Of a DNA stretch of 64,000 nt, positions 54,301 through 60,300 are shown one piece after another; the stretch's first letter is position 1; each line of letters opens with the position of its first letter. The stretch comes from Atrichornis clamosus (Eukaryota; Chordata; Aves; Passeriformes; Menuridae), in the NCBI GenBank assembly GCA_013400975.1, contig WBMZ01010163.1, forward strand, positions 1-64,000, written 5' to 3'. The notes beneath the pieces are model-generated. The model was not told the origin of the DNA. It made no database searches and saw only the letters and a program-made list of their open reading frames with translations. Position numbers and translations under genes: made by a program.

Positions 54301-57300
54301 TTATGTGATTGTCACTCACAGGATGAAACAGAATATAGAGATAAATTATCTCCCATCAATATAAACTTGAATTACAGTTTGGATGAGTCCAGTTTTGAAG
54401 ATAGTTTGACTGTGAAGCCAATACTGAACTATTACCAGAAAAGCTCATTAACAGAGCAGGTAGGAATTTTGCATGCCACATTTTCTGTATATAAACATGA
54501 AAGCATTTATAAATACTATGTCTGTCATCTGCCTTAAAAGAGAGCATCATGGCCAGAAATTACACAACAAGGATTTAATTAATTCAAAATGTAGATTGAA
54601 TCTAAATATAGAACCAACCGGCCTTTAAAGTATTTCCAAAACTTTGTTGTGCTCACAGTTCTGATTGCATTCTAGAATATGTAAGCCAAGTCAGTGTGGG
54701 AAAGGGCCTGAAAGATGATATTGTTCTGCTAAGGACATAGCTGACAGTCTAAATAATTTCCATCTACCAATGGAAAAGGAACTTATGGAAAGGAGAAAAA
54801 GATTTAATTCACTAAGGCAGTGCTAGTGATATTTAAGACACTTAGGTTAGCGATATTTAATGAAGTGATCTGGAATTCAAGGCATGTGCTAACTGTTTTA
54901 TAATTTTTTACTTTGCAATAATATAGGCTTACATTCTGGTGGACTGTGGGGAGGACAACTTGTGCATTCCTGACTTGCAACTTTCTGCTATGCCGTAAGT
55001 TAGTAAAATAAAATAAATTGTGCTGTCTATAAGAAAGTCCAAACACTGCTAACTGCTGTAACAGAATGAAGTATGAAGAAACAGTTCTGTTGTTTACTAT
55101 AGCTAATTGTTCTTACTTGATTTCCTGATTTTAATTTGTGCATCCATTTCACATATAAAACCAAGATATGGAAAATATACGCTTTCAAACCACATTCATG
55201 ACGTTTAATGGTTATCACAGAAAATACAGTTTGCAGGTGTTTGTTAGGAGTGGTTCCAGTTCTCTGAAAACCAAGAGGTTATACAAATGGTTGTTCATAG
55301 GAGGTTTCAATTTTATTTCAGTGTGCCAGTGACTCTGAACTTAGGACACAAATCTCCTGGGCTCAATATACAGTGAAGTAAATGAATCTCAGAATAAAAA
55401 AATTCAAAACACGGCAACAATTTTTCCTATGGAGGGAGAAATACGCCAAGCAGGACAAGTGGGGAATGTCTGACAATTACCTGAGTTTGTGCCATCAGAA
55501 TCAGTCCATAGCTGTGAAATGAAAGGGCACAGCACCACTGCAGGTCTCAGGAGAATTTCTGTCATTGTTCATTTTACAATTGGCATGAGGGCAAAACTAC
55601 CACCTTTGTGCCCTCCAGAAAACAATGCTGATGAGACCACCCTGGCAAGTGATCCTCCACTAAATACTTCTTGCTGTTTAGAAAGTAATCAGGCTCTGAA
55701 TTTTTTTACCAGTAACTTTCAAGTTCTGTGGTAGTCCACTTTGCCCATAGCACTATTTTGTCTTGACCTCTTTTCTACCCAGCTGCTGGCATACTTTACA
55801 TGGGGTCATTTTTTATGGAAAAAGTTTTATTTTGTGTTCACAGAATATTTTCCAGAACAGATGCTATGAGAGCAAAATATCCTTCTGCTTTACTCAGATA
55901 TGAACCCTAATTGTGCATGTTTTAACTCCTGACAAGTAGTATGTTCTATTCAGAGATACAGATCAGCTAATAATTGGAGAAGAAAACTGTGTCATGCTCA
56001 TAATAAATCCAAGGAATGATGGGGAAGGAGCCTATGAAGCAGAGCTACATATAAAGATTCCACCTGAAGCAGATTACACTGGGGTTGAACGCAACAACAA
56101 GGTAAAGGAAAATCAAAATATTAGAGATAATGAAGCAGATAACTGAGAGCAAGGATAACCTACATAGGCTATACCAGCTGAAAGCAACACATAAAGATGT
56201 GCCTTTCAGGAAAGGAAATTCCATCAACTCGCAGCTATTCTTGTTTACATAGCCTGTTTTACAGGCAAAAGATTAGCCATGCCTCCAAAAGATGGGAAGG
56301 GCAGGACCGTTCTGTTAAGACCCAGCACAGGTTCAGCTCCTTCCTGTTAACTTAGTTATAATACTACACAAATACTGTCACATTTCTCCTAGGGATAGAG
56401 GTATTCACATCATTTAGATTTTAAACCACTAAACACCATTAGTAGCAGGAAGTAATAGTGCCAAATTCCCCGAGTGCTTCCAACCTGGGATCCAATGGTA
56501 CCAACTCCCAGTCAGAGTTAATGAGCCCTGCTGATCCCCAGACACTTGGACACTGCTGTCTCACAGCATACCAGTGTTTTACCAGGTTGTCCCAGTCTCT
56601 GATATCCTGAATAGTTGGACATTAACTGCAGTATAAACTTGAGAAACTCATTTTTCTTTGTTGTCAATTCTTTTATGTTATGAATGGGCCAAAAATGCAA
56701 TTACTATGTAAAATGTGCCAGTGTTCACAGAAGGACTAACGTTGACTGAGGTCCTGCTGAGCTGTTCTGAACATGCAGTGTTTTCCTTTTTTGAGTCTGT
56801 TTGTTTTTTAAGAGCAAAGATGAAACACTATCCTGCAAACAAGCAGAGTGTTCATGTATTCTCTGTTGGACAGCAAGTCTGAATCGCCTCATCTGCACAT
56901 AAATCTCCCAAGCTGTTGCAACATGAGCCTGCTTTTTTCTGTTAGTGCCTGGAATGTTCAAAAGGGCCTCAAGGGTGAGAGTGGGAGAAAGCAAGTTAAT
57001 TTCCTTTCTAAAGGCAAATGTTTTTAAGGAAGTTGAAAGTAACTTACAAGGTATTTTCTTATTCTCCTTCTGTCAGTGACTTTATTAATGGGCTTCTGAC
57101 CTAATTTGAAAGAAATTACAAGAAGTAATGATATCATCAAAGATGACAGTATAGAAAATCTCTGCAACCTGACATCTCAGAAGCATATCTTAAAGACATT
57201 AGCCTTTTTCTATTGCCTATTCCTTTTGTTCTCTTAGCAAAGCCTCTATTTTTTTTGCACTGTAATCTACAAAATTAAAGTTCTCTTTAATATACTACAC

Positions 57301-60300
57301 ATGGTTACCTTTTCCTTTGTTTCTCTTTAGAAATCTTTCACTGTTCTTTTGGACATTACCAAGGATGTCAGAGGAGGCCCTTATTCCAAAACCCACAGCA
57401 CATACTAGCACATATCTATCATTTGAAGGACTTGGAGGTGCTGGTGGATGAGAGGCTGGTCATGAGCTGGCCATGTGTACTCATATCCCAGAAAGCCAAA
57501 CGTGTCCTGGGCTGCATCCAAAGCTGTGGTGGCAGCAAGGAGAGGGATGGGATTCTGCCCTGCTCTGATTAGACCCCACCTGCAGTGCTGCATCCAGCTC
57601 TGGGGTCCCCAGCACAGGAAGGACATGGAGCTGTTGGAGCAAGTCCAGAGGAGGGCCACCAAGTTAATCAGAGGGCTTGAGCACCTCTCTTATGAGGGAA
57701 GTCTGAGAGAACTGGGTTTGTTCAGCCTGGAAGAGAGAAGACTCTGAGGTGACCTAATTGCAGCCTTTCAGTACCTGAGGGGATCCTAAAAGAAAGACAG
57801 AGAGGGACACTTTACAAGAGCATGTAGTTGACAGCACAAGGGGGAATGGATTCAAACTGAAAGAGAGAAGGTTTAGATTAGATAGTAAGAAAAATTCATA
57901 ACTGTGAGGGTGGTGAGACAATGGAAAAGATTGCCCAGAGAAGTTGTGGATGCCCCATCTCTGGGAAATGTTTAAGGCCAGGTTGGATGGAGCAACCTGA
58001 TCTAGTGGATGGTGTCCCTGTCCTCAGCAGGGGGGTTGGAACTAGATGGCCTTTAAGGTCCCTTCCAGCCCAAACCAGTCTATGATTTGGACTGGAGAGA
58101 AATCATTCAGGGCTTTTTATGATTCTAGAAAAAATTAAATTTTATAGTGCCAACAGGATAGACCCATGGAGAAAGGAGAGAAAAAAGACATGGCAGATTC
58201 TGGTGTATTGCAAGAATAAAAAGGAGCTAGAATAGGTTGGGAAAGAGTTTTAAAGTTCTTTTCCTTTTGAAGAAAATTTAAACCCCATGAAACATAATGC
58301 AACTTCTTCATTCTCTTCAGATTTTGTGGAAGATAAAATAGCCTTCTGACAAATACAATTCTGAATCTTGGTAGATTTATAGAAGACTGCCTTCGTTTTG
58401 CCCACATTTACTTAGTTCACTCCCACACATAGTTTATTTCCTGTTCTCTTACTTTTCATACTTACTCCATTCAAAAGGATGTCATTATATTCTTTCTGAG
58501 AAGGATAAAAATATCCGTCTTTTTATATACATCATTCTTAGCATCTTTTCTTCTGCTTTTCAAGGACCGTTTTCCCAAGGATTACAAATGGTACTGAAAG
58601 CAAGTTTATTCTTTCTATTGTTTTTAAACTGTGAATATATCTTTCTTTAAAATATGGTCTTTGCAACAGTATGGTTCCATTAAATAAACTAAAAAGTTAA
58701 CTTCTAAGTGCATTTGGAAAAGACATTGATATTGTAAATTTCTTCAGAAAGACAAAGCTAAAATTTTCTAAATATACTAATTAAGTAATGCTGTTATCAC
58801 AATGACCAAATTCTTAGGGGTCATAGTATAAATGAGTATAAATTACAGAGGGACTCAATTCATTCAGCGTACATGGCTTTGAGAAAACACAGCAGTTTGA
58901 ACTGTTTGACAAAAGAAGAAAATTATCACACTGAATACAATAAACACTGAGGTATATGGGGGAAAAAAGTCTCTCAGTCTGCAGGTACTTCTTGAGGCAT
59001 GGACTATAGATGAAAATTAAAGTTTTCATCTCGGTTGCTATGGACTCAAAATTTCAATTCTTATTTTTGTGTTTCTGTTGTACCCTGCCAGTGGGGCGTC
59101 TGTGACTGCTGCTAAAATACACTTAATTTAACACAGAGTAATTTCAACAGACAGGTGGATTTATGGCAGAGCCTGTTGCAATCATGTTCTTAAAGCTCTG
59201 CCTCTATGATTTCATTTACTCTTGTTTGTATCCGTGTTTACAGTCCTCTGTGTAGCTAGTTTTCTTCCAAACTGCAAAATCCCTAGTATTAAAGCAGAGA
59301 TAGTGTCCACCTCAGAGTCAACAAAACAGGTAGACTGAGACCAGAATAAATGAAATGTAATCAGCTGAATAAATCACTTGATATACTTCTCATGGAACTG
59401 AAAAATCTGTAGAATCAAATAATTCAATTACGCTCCTGTCATTTCAAAGTAAGTATACTCATAGAGGATATTTGTCTACTTTATTGTGGAGCTATTCTGG
59501 ATTTAGTCTAATAGAGAAAAACACATTAAGTGCTTAATAGAGAAACACCTTAAGTGCTTCCTGTCCAACCCTGCTACTTCTTTTTTTTTTAACAACTTAT
59601 TGTGTTATTCTATATCATTTGCATTATATTAAGAAGCTGTTGAAGTCAACAACTTAACTGAAAATTCACTTGCCTTCTACCTTCTCCCTTCAGCTTTATG
59701 CAATACAGTGTCTGACCTTTATTATCTCAGACCTGATTCTGTGCAGTATTGCACGCAGACTGTGCAACTGTATAAAAATCCAGTAGCATTTTGCAGAGAT
59801 TAACATGATCATATGCAAGTGGAGAGGCAAGTGAACTTGTGTAATCTTAAAGTTTGAGGTCAAGGACGTGATTTTGGAGCTTCACTGATTCCTGCTGATG
59901 CTGACACTTTCTTCAGTCAAATACTGATAATTGAAATAGAGTGACTTAAAATGAAATCAAGTGTGTTTTTCATCATTTGTACTGTGGAAACACTTAGAAG
60001 GTCCAGAGACCAGGTACATGAGTAAATGACCCCAGCTCTACTAGTTACTGGAAATCCATTGGCTTGCAATAACTGTTCATATGCAGTAGGTTTGAATTTA
60101 CTGGTATAAGCTGCTATGAAAAAAGTATGTTACCTTATATTTCCAGCAGTAGATCCAGACACAGTACACGCTTGCTACATGGTACAATGTTAACACTACA
60201 ACAGTCATTAGCATGACTGTGTGTTTGAACCCCAAGCTACTGCCTGAATACTGTGTGCTAATCCTTTGTTCTGTGACTGAGTTGCCCATATTAAACTGCT

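Noticed and set aside
57475..57747. 90-codon frame as a host gene
   Set aside because: It is the C-terminal end of CR1 ORF2, cut at its 5' side and stopped early, so it belongs to the transposon fragment.
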